Made by a program: the position numbers and the translations under genes. Of a stretch of 64,000 nucleotides of DNA, positions 46,627 to 58,220 are shown one piece after another. This DNA comes from Epiperipatus broadwayi (Eukaryota; Onychophora; Udeonychophora; Euonychophora; Peripatidae): contig JAQFVV010013327.1 in NCBI GenBank assembly GCA_028023455.1, positions 62,001 to 126,000 of the forward strand, written 5' to 3'. Below the pieces are notes generated by a model, which ran no database searches, was not told the DNA's origin, and saw only the letters and a program-made list of their open reading frames with translations. The first letter of the stretch is position 1, and every line of letters starts with the position of its first letter.

Positions 46627-47117
46627 CATACTTATTTGTCTGCCATCCAAGAAAATTTATCACTAAACTAGATAAGATACTAGCTTGATACTCTGAAAAA
46701 TATAAACTCAAGTTTCAGCCTCCTGGAGCTTGCTAACTGAGAGTAAAATTGGTTCACATTTTACAGCTGAAACACAGAGAATTTTAGGCTTTAGTTTTTC
46801 AAAATTGAATAGTGCTATGGGGAGAAAAATTGAAGAATCTTTATTAACAGTATATTTGCCATACAACAACCTCCATCTCTAATATGTATGTTTCACTTCA
46901 TAGTAAAGTAAAACTAAAATCAATGATATTCCCAAAATTAACTATTTTTATCTGGTATCTGCCACTCAAAAAAATAAACTGTCTGGTCACAAAGCTATTC
47001 TGGCACCAAAAGGTTGTTGCCATCAGACTTCAAAAACTCCAAAAGCTTTGAAGGGTGAATGGCCTTTGACTACATTATATTAAAAACATGGTATTCCTGA
47101 GTGACTATAACCTACTG

Positions 47118-47443
47118 TTTTGTCTACAAAGTAAATACTCAAAGAATTCACCTCAAGAAGCTGTCATGCCAATCAATAAAACTTCCTCTCATAAATAAAT
47201 GGTGGAACCCATTTAACAACATTCATAAAGTCGTTAAAATGAATAAAAATACAATTATATCAAAAACTAAATCATGTTTTGTCTGCAAAACAAATACTCA
47301 AATATTTCACCTCAAGAAGCTGTCATGCCAATCGATAAAACTTCCTCCCTTAAATAAATGGTAGAATCCCTTATTTAACAACATTCAAAAAGTTGTTAAC
47401 CTGAATAATAATAATAATACAATTATATCAAAAATTAAATCAT
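47118..47443 (+). repeat. Two-copy tandem duplication, ~160-bp unit
   Basis: Unit 1 (47,118-47,276) and unit 2 (47,277-47,443) share 'aagaagctgtcatgccaatc', 'ataaaacttcctcc' and 'aattaaatcatg' type words at high identity. The duplication lies inside the decayed LINE, so it arose after or during its decay. Confidence 0.85.
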
Positions 47444-48149
47444 GGAACATAAAATAATATATGGAGAAAATATCATAAACAAAGGTGCTCTCAGGATTTC
47501 CATCAGCAACTGATTTCAAGATCAAAATTCAGGTTCATTGAGGCAAAATTTCAAGTCTTCCAACTAAAAATTAACCTCAACTCCCTTCCTACAAACTCTT
47601 TTGGCATAATGGAGAAATTTCGAAGAAAATCAATTTTGTGTACCAGATGTGTGGAAGAGAGGAGTCAATTGACAACATCTTTTTTGATGTCCCAGTATGT
47701 TCAATTACAGAACAATAGCTCAAAAAGAGTACAACAATACAAATAGATACTATAAATCAATTAAAGTCTATATAGGTCAAGATATATTTACTGATATAAG
47801 ACTGGCAATTTTTGTGAATTATGTCCTGTGATGTGTCAGAAGTAAAGCAATGATCGAATGGATTAGGGACCCATGAGATACTAAATTTAAGAATGTCATG
47901 GAAACAACCATGAAGAAAAACTGACTAATTGCTCCAAGAAATATAACAGGAGTAACATGGGAGAAGTTTGGGTCATCATTGCTTCGAATAGATATGTAAT
48001 TGGTCATATTTGTAATTTCAACAATCAATATAACAATTGAAAAAATTTCTTTTAAAAAATATATAATTATTTAATTTTGCAAGCAGCCTATAATTTATTA
48101 CTGAATGATCTTAAGATTTAAAGACTTAACCAATCAAAAGAAAAAGTTT

Positions 48150-48558
48150 GATATGAAATTGGTTGCAGTACTGTAGATAAGATCCAAGCATTGGGGAAAG
48201 TTATAGAAAGAACCATTGAATATGGGTTGTGTGTATAATGTGAAAAGGCATTTGATTGTATGTATACTTATTTAGTGATTAAAGCAGTGATTCATCAAAA
48301 TGCAGATCCTTGATATTTTCATAATGAAAAAAATAACAGTGGAGTAACTCTATATCTACAAAAAATGATGTTGTTTTTGCAATTAATGTGTCGAAGCTTT
48401 CTAAATCCTTGCAAAAATTATTTGATAAAAATAAAAAAAAATTGGATTTAAAATAGATACTAATAAGTCTAAAGTATTGTTTAATGGATCTTCTCAAAAG
48501 TAAAAAATAAATATTGATGATAATGACTTACAATTTAACATATTCAAATACCTGCCAG
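48150..48558 (+). pseudogene. RTE-like reverse transcriptase fragment, second copy
   Basis: In the plus direction the frame reads 'GCSTVDKIQALGKVIERTIE' (the 'GfstiDhIqvlReviErt' block), a stop, then CEKAFDC (the first catalytic Asp block 'DYEKAFDS'). After breaks come 'DVVFAINVSKLSKSLQKLFD' and 'IDTNKSKVLFNGS' ('...kKTKVMfN'). The order matches the element at 35.0-36.5 kb but sequence identity is low, so it is an older or different RTE subfamily. It ends at the TA tract 48,560-48,591. Confidence 0.75.

Positions 48559-48559
<1 letters not shown>

Positions 48560-48591
<32 letters not shown>
48560..48591. repeat. TA microsatellite at end of RTE fragment
   Basis: Pure (TA)n directly after the last readable RTE codons. 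Confidence 0.95.
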
Positions 48592-48593
<2 letters not shown>

Positions 48594-51500
48594 AAGCAGA
48601 TCTGATGCTCAGATCCTTGCTTCACAGCCCTCATCAAATCTCCTACCATCTAACTGTATTCAAACCCACCTTTACGCACGTATATATATTGTAACAATTT
48701 AAATAAATCAATTGCCATTTGTAACAATTATTTATCAATTGCCATTTGTAACAATATCAATTCATCATAGCATAGACAAAGAAAATATCAGCATTAAAGA
48801 TTCTTGGTATTTATTTATATATTGGGGCAGTCATTTAAACAGTAAAACATACTGGACATTGTCATCTAATAAAAATAATATTAAACATAGCAACTGAATA
48901 AAAGTACCCACTGTGAGATTCCTGGAGTGCCTTATGCTTATCTCCAATACTAGATTCTTCTAACAAAGAATCCTTCTATCCTTCTTTCCAAATATATAAG
49001 ACCATTCATGGTCATATGCACACACTGGTGCTATTCATGACAACTTATAAAAAATATATTTTATAAAACTAATATTATGAAGTTGGAAAGGGATGGTATC
49101 ACTCTTTATTCAGTTTAGCTAAGTACATGTGTTTTCCCATGAGCGCCACTAGATTGTTTTCAATCTAGATAAGTATCTATTTATAGTGTACTTGAGTTCA
49201 AACTCATTCAGTACATATTTACTACACATGACTTGGATGACTATTGAACAAAATGACATTCTTACATTTTATCTATATTGATAAAATTACAGGATCCCAA
49301 TATTACCAAAGTTTATACCATAGATCAAAGATTCTTATAGACATTGCTAGCTCATTAACGTATATTGATGAACAGACATGTATAATCCTATTAATGGCTT
49401 CCAAACAAGCATGTGAAGACCATTATTGATATTGATGGCCATTTAACTAAATTATTTATCACGATAAACAATAATGATGATGATGATAATAATATCATAA
49501 TAATGATAATAATAGTAATGTCATAATAATGATTATAATAGTGATGTCATAATAATGATTATAATAGTGATGATGATACCAGCCATGGCTTATCAATAAA
49601 CTCACAACAATAAATTCATCTTTATAAACTTATAGGCATCTATTAAAATTATCCTATTTCATACTGGGATTTAATAATACTAATGGTGATGATTGATCAT
49701 CATGAATCTCTTTGCATAATATTCAATTTTCTATAAACCCCTATTTACTAAAATATATTCATTACGCTAAACATTAAATTTAATGATTATAATTTATTAA
49801 TGATGATTGATGGCGATCATAACTTTTATATAGTATTATTTGAAACATTTTTAACTAATAACATGATATCCATCTTTGATGAGGATGATCTAAATTCATG
49901 GACACAACACAATTTTAGCTTTCTATGTTGAACTATAATTATCAAAATTTAGTTATTCTCAAGCATAATCCTTAAATACTCAAATATCAACATTCTAGTT
50001 TACCTATTATTTTTGCGGACGCTTAATATTTGCAAGTGATTGCTCAATATATATGAATGGTAATACTTAATAACTGCGAGCAATGATGATGAATTAAAAT
50101 GATAGAATTAAGAAAAAAAAAAAAAACACAATATTCTTAATAATTACTCGGAAACCAATTAAGATATATAATTATATTTTATTAACACTACTACTCTTTC
50201 TTTCCTTCTTTAAAGTTAAATCGACAATTAAATAAATGGCTTATTAATATACAAAATGTATATAAGTATAAGCAAATAAACTTAATATATAGGTTTGTCA
50301 TCTTTTCTTGATATCTCAAAATAAGCTGACTTAAATCAATATTAAAAAATACATATTCTATAAATGCTTATTTAAGACTTTTCTTACTTATCATATCATA
50401 AAATAAATTTCAGGTGTTACTTGTATATGTTATTTCATTTCCATTCAAATGTAATGCCCTACTTTTTAATTTACTATTTTAAACTAATCATATATATAAC
50501 CTATTCTTTGATGTGTTTGGATAAACAGTTACACATTCACGCATTCGGTAATGTTAACATATATGTTTAAAATGTATACCCAAAAATCACATATATAAAA
50601 ATATCTTTTTCTTTTGCAACCTTATAGCGAAAGAAAATAAAATACATATATCAATTTTTTAATATGCAACAAGATAAAATAAAAATAAAAAACATTATAA
50701 ATGCATATATCTATAGGTTGCTCATTATCATTAACATCTGAAGAACAATTAAAAAAAAACATTTCAACCTTACAATATATAAAAAAAATAATGAAAAATT
50801 TAAGTTTAAAGATTTAAACTATGTTTGTGCTATGTGGTGAGATATTGCAAATAACTATAGATAAACAAGTCTTTAATGTTTCTGTATCAAAAAAAAAATT
50901 GCTTTGACCAGTAAATTAAGGTTTACTTTTAATAAGCAAAAGAATAAAATCGGTTAAGGAAAGTTCATATTTACCCGTATACTTTTTACTTCTTATTAAT
51001 GTCCTGAGTTTGAATTATCAGACTGCTTTTCTTTGCTCACCAACAAAAAAAAAAAAAAAGAAAGTTATTGCAGATGCTTTTAAGATAATGCTGAATCAAT
51101 TGACTTTGCTTGTTTCTTCAATTTCCTTATTATTCACTGTTGATTGGCTTCCTTCTACCATTTAAAAAAAAAATTATTATAAGTACTTTGAATAAGTAGG
51201 TACCAGTGGATTTTCTTGTTTCTCTTCTTTAAAAAAATAATTGCTGTCGACACTTTAGATGATTGAGGTAAATCAACAAAAAATTTGATTTATGGCTTCA
51301 AACTTGGTTCTACATGGCTGTTTTAAATTTTCTTTTCCTCCTATTTCCCCTTCTCCATTGGTTCGAAGGCAGTGAGCTTTTAATAAGACATGAACTAGGA
51401 ACAAAGCATTCCATATAGCTTGCGTGGTTGGCTTCAAAATTTATCATTTTGTTGGTTATTACTGGATACATGATTTCATAGACAGATCAGCGACTTTGAC

Positions 51501-53486
51501 TCATTCTATATTAATCAGGAAGCAGAAAAAATGGTTTAGCAATGCAAAGGCATATTCTTATGCATAACCAAATATGTTAATATCATTTTTATAATTATTA
51601 CTAGCTTATAATAAATTCAATCTTGTTCCATTTCTCTCCTATTCTTTAATATTGCTTGAAAATTGCTTTATATAAACGCACATTTCATTTGCTCTTTTTT
51701 TTTTCAACTTTCAAGGAGTGAGAAAAAGGAATTAAAGCGTTCACTCTCTTTTTTAAAAAAAAAAGATTCGAGCTTACATTTCTGCTTAAGAATTATAACA
51801 AGGAAGGACCAATTGAGTTGAGTCTCAAAATAATAATCACAATTTTAGTGATCATCTCTCTAAAAAAATTTATTACTGACTCTTAAAAAAATTTTTGATT
51901 AACTGCCTCTTTAAAAAAATTTCAGACTGACTGCCCAAAAAAATTGTTTTAATCGTTTATATCGCGAAAAACATCTGGAAATCTTTATCTTAAAAAAAAA
52001 AATCAAAGCTTCACAAGTTTGACGTTGGTCACAATTAATAAAGACTACATCAAAGCACCTCTTTTGTAAAAACAACAAAGCTGGCCATCTATAGCGATCA
52101 GGAATAAGTGTAAAAGCATCTTTGTGTTTGTACAGATCTATTCATTGTTTCACACGTGTACAATTTTTATCTCCTAATCTAACAATCTTAATTGCCCTGT
52201 TTCACACTTTTCTGATTTACTCTATTTTAACAAAAATGAAAGTTAAATAAATTTAACACATATTATTTAATAATAAAAATATTATATAATAAATCACAAA
52301 AAAAAGAACTGCTTATTCATAATAATAGATTTATACATATAAATCTCTGTATGTATAAAAGAATAAAAAAAAAATTTTTTTTTTTTTTTTAAATAATTGA
52401 ATACTGTATGTATATGTACAATATATATATATATATATATCTTTTGCTTAGTATTATAACATAAATCATGTAAACACATGTATTTTAATTTAAAAATATT
52501 TTATTTAATAATATTCTCATGTGTATACGGGCGTAAGTAATAAATCTACATATATTTCAGTGTAGGAGATTGCGAATAAATTAATAAAGTTATATTATAT
52601 ATAGGGTATCATATATAAAACTTATTTTTTCATATATAATTTTGTAGCCAGAAATGATGCAATCTTGTTAAAAAGACTCTTGAAAAACAATTACCCAGAA
52701 GATCCCTTAGATAAAAGTAAAAGATTATGATTTTGTAATAATAAAATAAACCCATTAGTGGAAATTGTCCATGCTATCTTGTTTTAAAATCATAAGATTT
52801 ATTTTAAAACAATCGTTTGAGAAACTGATAAAATTGTATTGTTTCAAACATCCTACTAGATAAAAGTATCCGGTCAAACTATTCCAGATGAATCTTAAGT
52901 GCTTAAACCACCTCAGGTCCAGCAGTAGTTGCTAAGTTACATCTTCAAAATAAAAGTATATATACTGCTGGATTTGAATCCACAGAGGAGACCACTAAAT
53001 AATTATGTTGTTATACATATTCCATGCCAGTTTTGATTCTCACTCAATGTGCCGTGAGTAGGGGGAAATTTTGCCTTATCCCTCCATTCTAATATGCTGT
53101 TCCCAAAAACGAAGCTATGCATCCCATACTAATGAACTTTATATATTTTTCCAGTGAAAATGAAATGCTAACTCTCAAATAATAATGCTACCCTAGATCT
53201 AGTGAAACAATACCGATGGACTGACTCATTGTAAAATCATTCTTCCAAATAAGGAAGGTAACGAGAATTTTGATCACTCGTAATTCTTAAATCATGTCTT
53301 CTCTGTAATATTTATAATTTCTAATCATATAATAAATGTCTTCAAAATATGTAATTCTTATAATTTTATATAACTAATCAATATTAATCCTCCTATAAAA
53401 TGTTTTTCTTTTCTTTAATTTCCAAGTGGCAAATAATTTTCATTTAGATTTATGTATTTATATTTTAAAAGAAATGCCAATGATAT
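48592..53486. other. AT-rich DNA without a recognised gene
   Basis: No coding or RNA feature is supported in nearly 4.9 kb. A GAT/AAT-rich stretch at 49,471-49,577 contains three imperfect copies of 'atcataataatgattataatagtg'-type units. Many A/T homopolymers occur at 50,100-52,390, and a TA tract lies at about 52,421-52,440. Confidence 0.5.
49471..49577 (+). repeat. GAT/AAT trinucleotide tract with ~27-bp units
   Basis: Trinucleotide-like words grade into three near-identical units, each containing 'gtcataataatgattat' or a close variant. Confidence 0.8.
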
Positions 53487-53607
53487 TCTAAAATCGCAAG
53501 CATATAATTCATTTTCGTTTTCCCCATCCATTATTTATCAGGTAATTAATTTATAACTTAACCAAAACAAGTCTTATTCAATTTGCCCAGGTGCTTGCGA
53601 TTTTAGA
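53487..53607. repeat. Short element with perfect 16-bp inverted ends
   Basis: The arms tctaaaatcgcaagca and tgcttgcgattttaga are perfect reverse complements, 89 bp apart, giving a 121-bp unit. The arms contain CG steps in otherwise AT-only DNA. MITE-like size, but target duplications are not clear. Confidence 0.6.
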
Positions 53608-55173
53608 TAAACAAACTAATTATATTTTTATGTTTACTGTAGAAAACAGTTTGACATCTGTTTTTTTATATTTTCCTTCTTAAATAATGTGCTATCTCTT
53701 ATTATTAAATTATATTATATATGTAAAACCCATCATAGCTATTACCACCACCCATTTATTTTGTAATAAATTATATATTTTCATAAGGGCATTTATTAAC
53801 CAAGATCGAGATTTATTAAATGTGTGGGAAGTAATGAATAACATTAAGTAACATTATGTAAGGGGGGGGGTCTTCAGATCTTAGTTTATATTTAATTAGA
53901 ATTATTATTCATGTTTGTTTAATGAAGAAACCATATCATTACGCCAAATATTTCATAATTTATGGGCAGTAAATATGTTTGATAATCTTTAGAGTTATAT
54001 TTATATTATGTTATTAAGCATTACGTGCATATAGGCCACTTGGTTTTATATATATATTCGTGCTTCTTTCTCTCATGGAGGTATTCGCTAAGTTGGTCCC
54101 CATCATCGTTATCAAATGTCCTTGAACCAGGCTGTAAAGCCACCCTGGGGACATACTTGGTCATATGTGCATGCTTTATACGGGAATCGCTCTGGAAAAT
54201 CCAGCCCGATAAAAACATAGCCGACCGTCATTCGTCTCAATACCGACCTTGCTTACATTGCAGAGGAAATCAGTCAACATCATATTAAAATTCATGAAGC
54301 ACACTCCAGGATCCATAATTGGACCACCCCAATCTGCCGCCATGCATGCACCACCTTTCAATGTATTATTAGTCGCCCAGAAATAGCCATAAGTCGTAAT
54401 GAGATGATTTCTTTAAACAGATATATTTTCATTAGTTCACTATATGTATTAATGTGATAGATTTAGTATCATTTATATAATTATTCATTAATTCAATCTA
54501 ACAATAATATTGAATAACAAAATATAATATGCTTGTAAAATTATTTACCTTTTAAATCAAGTAAATGCTCTTTTAATCTCTGGGGGTGTAATAGTATTCT
54601 AGTAATATATTCCAATAGCAATAATTCATTAAGTCACACATATATATTATTGGCATAGCCGCAAATATCGTGTTATTGTTAAATATGAATTAAATATATA
54701 ATACTTATGAGGCTCATGTCGGATAAATAACCTGACATAATTTTGTTATTAATAAATCTTAAATATATATATATCAACTCTCGAACCATTGCTTTCTTTT
54801 AGTTAAGTTAATATCTTAAGTTATTAATGATGCTCAATAACCCTAGATGATCTCTGCTAAATACATAATTACTATGCTAGGTCATGAGCCTTCATTGCTC
54901 ATAAAATATAGCTAGTTATTAAGTTAGTCTATCATTAAAGTTTAGCCTAGTCTTTTTGTATCTCTGATGGTCGATGCCGGCGGTGAGAAGTAAATTAGAT
55001 CGATGTCATTGGGATTGTTGTTCATAATGTTATAGATCTGGGAAATAGGCAAATAGGGCAGAGTTCATGAGTGTTCCTGACCTGTGTATCTTGCGCATGA
55101 TTGGATTCGAGGTACTTTGCCTAGATGCTAGATCTTGTTATGTGAACATACAAATCCGACCAGCACAATATAT
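53608..55173. other. Mixed DNA with a GC-richer block at 54,020-54,370
   Basis: The block at 54,020-54,370 has frames on both strands (54,025-54,288 plus; 54,021-54,218 and 54,176-54,361 minus) with no domain I know. It and the segment 54,960-55,170 ('gatggtcgatgccggcggtg') are unlike the AT-rich surroundings and may be pieces of older mobile elements. Otherwise nothing. Confidence 0.35.
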
Positions 55174-55574
55174 TGTAACCGGACCACCATACAACCGTTT
55201 TATTACGTCAGTTGTAACAATTTTCTGATGAGCATGCTGCAGGAAGGAACTATCAATTGATATTCTTAATGCAGATGTTAATGCCCCCCTACAACAATAT
55301 TTCCTGCTCATCAGAGGATGTAGTACATAGAGACTGGAAACATCTAAATATTTCTGTGTTTGGTTTCCCAAAGAGCGCCATTAGAGTTCCATCTCACTAC
55401 AACCTGACTGGCCTAGGTCAAGTTATGTCAGACATAGCTCAGAGAACATGAGATTCTCATGAACCAGTGCTATAATTGGTGAGTGATGTGATAAATAAAC
55501 AAAACTGGACAACTGGATAACCAATTTAATTTTTAGTAACAAAAAAAAAATTTTATTAAATAACAATTAATTTG

Positions 55575-56230
55575 CAATTTCAACAATAGTTCATTAATTC
55601 CTCTATGAGAAGAAGCTTGGAAATATTCTAATTCAATAATAGTTCATTTTGAATTCATTTATGGGAAGAAGCTTGTGAATATTCTAATTCAACAATAATT
55701 CATTAATTCCTTTATGAGAAGAAGCTTGAAAATATTCTAATTCAGTAATAGTTCATTTTGAATTTATTTATAGGAAGAAGCTTGTGAATATTCTAATTCA
55801 ACAATAGTTCATTAATTCATTTATGAGAAGAAGCTTGGACACATCCTACTTCAACAATAGTTCATTTTTGTATTCCTTTATGAGAAGAAGCTTGGAAATA
55901 TTCCAATTCAACAATAGTTTGTTTTTGTATTCCTTTATGAGAAGAAGCTTAGAAGCAGTCAAGCATTTATGGTTTATACAATAATTCATTTGTTCATTTA
56001 AGAGAAGAACCTTAGAAGCAGTCAAGCATTTATGGTTTATACAATAATTCATTTTGAAGCAGTCAAGCACTTATGGTTTATACAATAATTCATTTTGAAG
56101 CAGTCAAGCACTTATGGTTTATACAATAATTCATTTTGTTCATTTAAGAGAAGAACCTTAGAAGCAGGCAAGCATTTATGGTTTATACAGCATTTCATCA
56201 TTTTATGAATTATTACTGATTGGTAGATAT
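55575..56230. repeat. Tandem array inside 3' LTR, 'gagaagaagcttg' units
   Basis: Units of about 55-65 bp with 'caatagttcatt', 'tatgagaagaagcttgg' and 'atattctaattcaa' pass gradually into shorter units with 'gaagcagtcaagcatttat' and 'ggtttatacaataattcatt'. The same array is at 60,438-61,090 in the other LTR. Confidence 0.9.
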
Positions 56231-56429
56231 TTGAACTCAACAATTCTTGGTTTGTAGAGCATTTATCATTTGATAATTGAGGCATTTATAATTTAGCCAA
56301 ATATAGAAGTATGTTCTTACACATAAACTCTGTTACATTACCCAGATAGAAGTAATATGCAATTAAAGCATTTCTAATTCATATAGTAAATACGTTCAAA
56401 TATTTTTATAAATAAATTTGCGTGTAGCT

Positions 56430-57050
56430 ATTTCATAACTTCACTTTATAACGTATGATAAAGATGTTTTAACATTTTATAAAACAAATTCTATGTAATT
56501 ATTTCATAATGTCACTTTATAACGTATGATAAAGACGTTTTAATATTTTACAAAAAACAAATTCTATGTAATTATTTCATAATGTCACTTTATAACGTAT
56601 GATAAAGATGTTTTAATATTTTATAAAACACATTCTATGTAATTATTTCATAATGTCACTTTATAACGTATGATAAAGATGTTTTCATATTTTACAAAAA
56701 ACAAATTCTATGTAATTATTTCATAATGTCACTTTATAACGTATGATAAAGACGTTTTAATATTTTATAAAACACATTCTATGTAATTATTTCATAATGT
56801 CACTTTATAACGTATGATAAAGATGTTTTTATATTTTACAAAAAACAAATTCTATGTAATTATTTCATAACTTCATTTTATAACGTATGATAAACGTGTT
56901 CTAATATTTTACAAAACAAATTCTATGTAGTTATTTCATAACTTCATTTTATAACATATGATAAAGATGTTTTAATATTTTATAAAATAAATTCTATGTA
57001 ATTATTTCATAACTTCACTTTATAACGTAAGATAAAGATGTTTTAATATT
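56430..57050. repeat. Tandem array inside 3' LTR, nine ~73-bp units
   Basis: Each unit contains 'tataacgtatgataaag' or a close variant and 'ttctatgtaattatttcata'. There are nine units here against seven in the other LTR, which explains most of the 150-bp length difference. Confidence 0.9.
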
Positions 57051-57635
57051 CTTATAACACAATTACATTCCTGTTTTACAATCCAGTTTATTCATAAAGA
57101 AGGCGGGTTATTTCATTTATGGAGAGTCATGGCATAGCGTGGAGAGAACGAAGCCGCTAAATTACCCCATTATTATCATAATTCCTCTAGCAAAGGTTTC
57201 TTTTTCCATTTTAACGTTCCGTTAAAATTATATTTTAACGTGTCAAAAAAATTAAGTAATACACTTTTTTTTAAAACAAAAAATTTAATATGTTCTGCCT
57301 CTCTGTGTAAGACGAGAGAGAGAAAAAAAAGTTCTTTTCTTCCGACAACGTGTCTAATTTGAATACTGCCTCAGTTTAACTCAAGTATCTTTTCTTTTTT
57401 TCTTTTTAATGATTGGATAATTAATTTCTTTTCCTTTTTTTATTGAGACAGATAAAAAAAAATAAGATAACTTAACATTTTATTTAAATCCATCAATCAC
57501 AAAATTAAAAATATGATTTTTTTAAACAAATCAAAATTTATTGCGTTCCCAATTAGACTGAATCATGCTAGACGTTTTTAAATGGGGGGGGGGGATCTTT
57601 TGAATATTTATATGAGGAACAGAATATCTGTTTCA

Positions 57636-57652
57636 TTACCCCTCACCAAATT
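57636..57652 (-). promoter_or_regulatory. Polypurine-tract-like sequence before 3' LTR
   Basis: On the minus strand ttggtgaggggtaa lies directly before TGAAACAG, the first bases of the 3' LTR. A purine-rich run at this spot primes plus-strand DNA in LTR retrotransposons. It is short and imperfect. Confidence 0.45.
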
Positions 57653-58220
57653 TTGGGATGAAATCACCTGGAAATACGATTTCATTCCACATACTATACA
57701 CATTATTTCTCAGTACTGCCTGGTTTTAGATATGCTGATGAATGGGTAAGGTGAGCTGGAAAAGTGAATACATGAACCATAGCTTCCAATGATGGGACAA
57801 ATAGATGGCCAAGCACAAACTACCAGTACACACCGCCTCATGACGTCACGAGAATATATCTCATTTTTAAGCACTACCTCTCTTGTACCCAGAAGTATCA
57901 TCCAACCGAGAATAGGAGCCAGAGAAAAAAAACAATTTGGCACTCAGCCAACCCTGCTCAGCTTTGATGAGTCTTAGGGGCTATCATTTGGCCTATCCAT
58001 AAGACCAAGGCCTATCCATGAGACCTATATATACGCACTGCTGGACTATTCTTGGAGCACAATATCCAGGTCGGGATAGTGCCGAGCATATACTTCGGAG
58101 CATCATAACACAATGCATCCAAGCAGCTCTGCTCAATCATCCACCATCTCAACATGAAAAACACAAGTTCATGCATCACTACACCACACTCACAAACTTT
58201 TTCCATCAGCTATCTCTATT
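57653..58220. other. Interior 3' untranslated part of the LTR element
   Basis: Lies between the gag-like stop (58,221) and the polypurine-like tract. GC is higher than in the window average. The frames on both strands (57,710-57,977) have no known motif. A 24-bp word with 'ggcctatccat' is repeated near 57,982 and 58,010. Confidence 0.5.

Larger units (their letters stand above)
45936..47880 (+). mobile_element. Degenerate jockey/CR1-type LINE
   Basis: Plus-strand pieces in order. A Lys/Ser/Asn-rich frame (45,936-46,157) might be ORF1 material. An RT block at 46,405-46,626 has 'SQGSPFGALHCIVYINLL', the 'GVPQGSPLSPxLFxlYINDL' motif. A thumb-like block with 'KFITKLDKILAWYSEKYKLK' follows at about 46,650-46,730. 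A C-terminal 'C-G-x-EES-x-D-x-x-F-x-x-P-x-C' pattern sits near 47,645-47,700, like the 'CplCg..eEt.eHllf.Cp' of such LINEs. Frameshifts and stops are everywhere and the catalytic YADD box was not found. The exact family is uncertain. Confidence 0.65.
55174..57635 (-). repeat. 3' LTR (left copy)
   Basis: 2,462 bp. Read in plus order: a GC-richer 330-bp part with a minus-strand frame of about 66 codons shared by both LTRs (about 55,170-55,371), an array of ~55-65 bp units (55,575-56,230), a unique part, nine ~73-bp units (56,430-57,050), then a unique part with the palindrome ttttaacg-ttc-cgttaaaa (57,209-57,227) and a G-run (57,584-57,593). The shared frame has no recognised domain. Confidence 0.88.

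Noticed and set aside
55138-55371. Minus-strand 77-codon frame, repeated at 60,019-60,234
   Set aside because: It lies in both LTRs, so its duplication says nothing about coding; no domain is recognisable.
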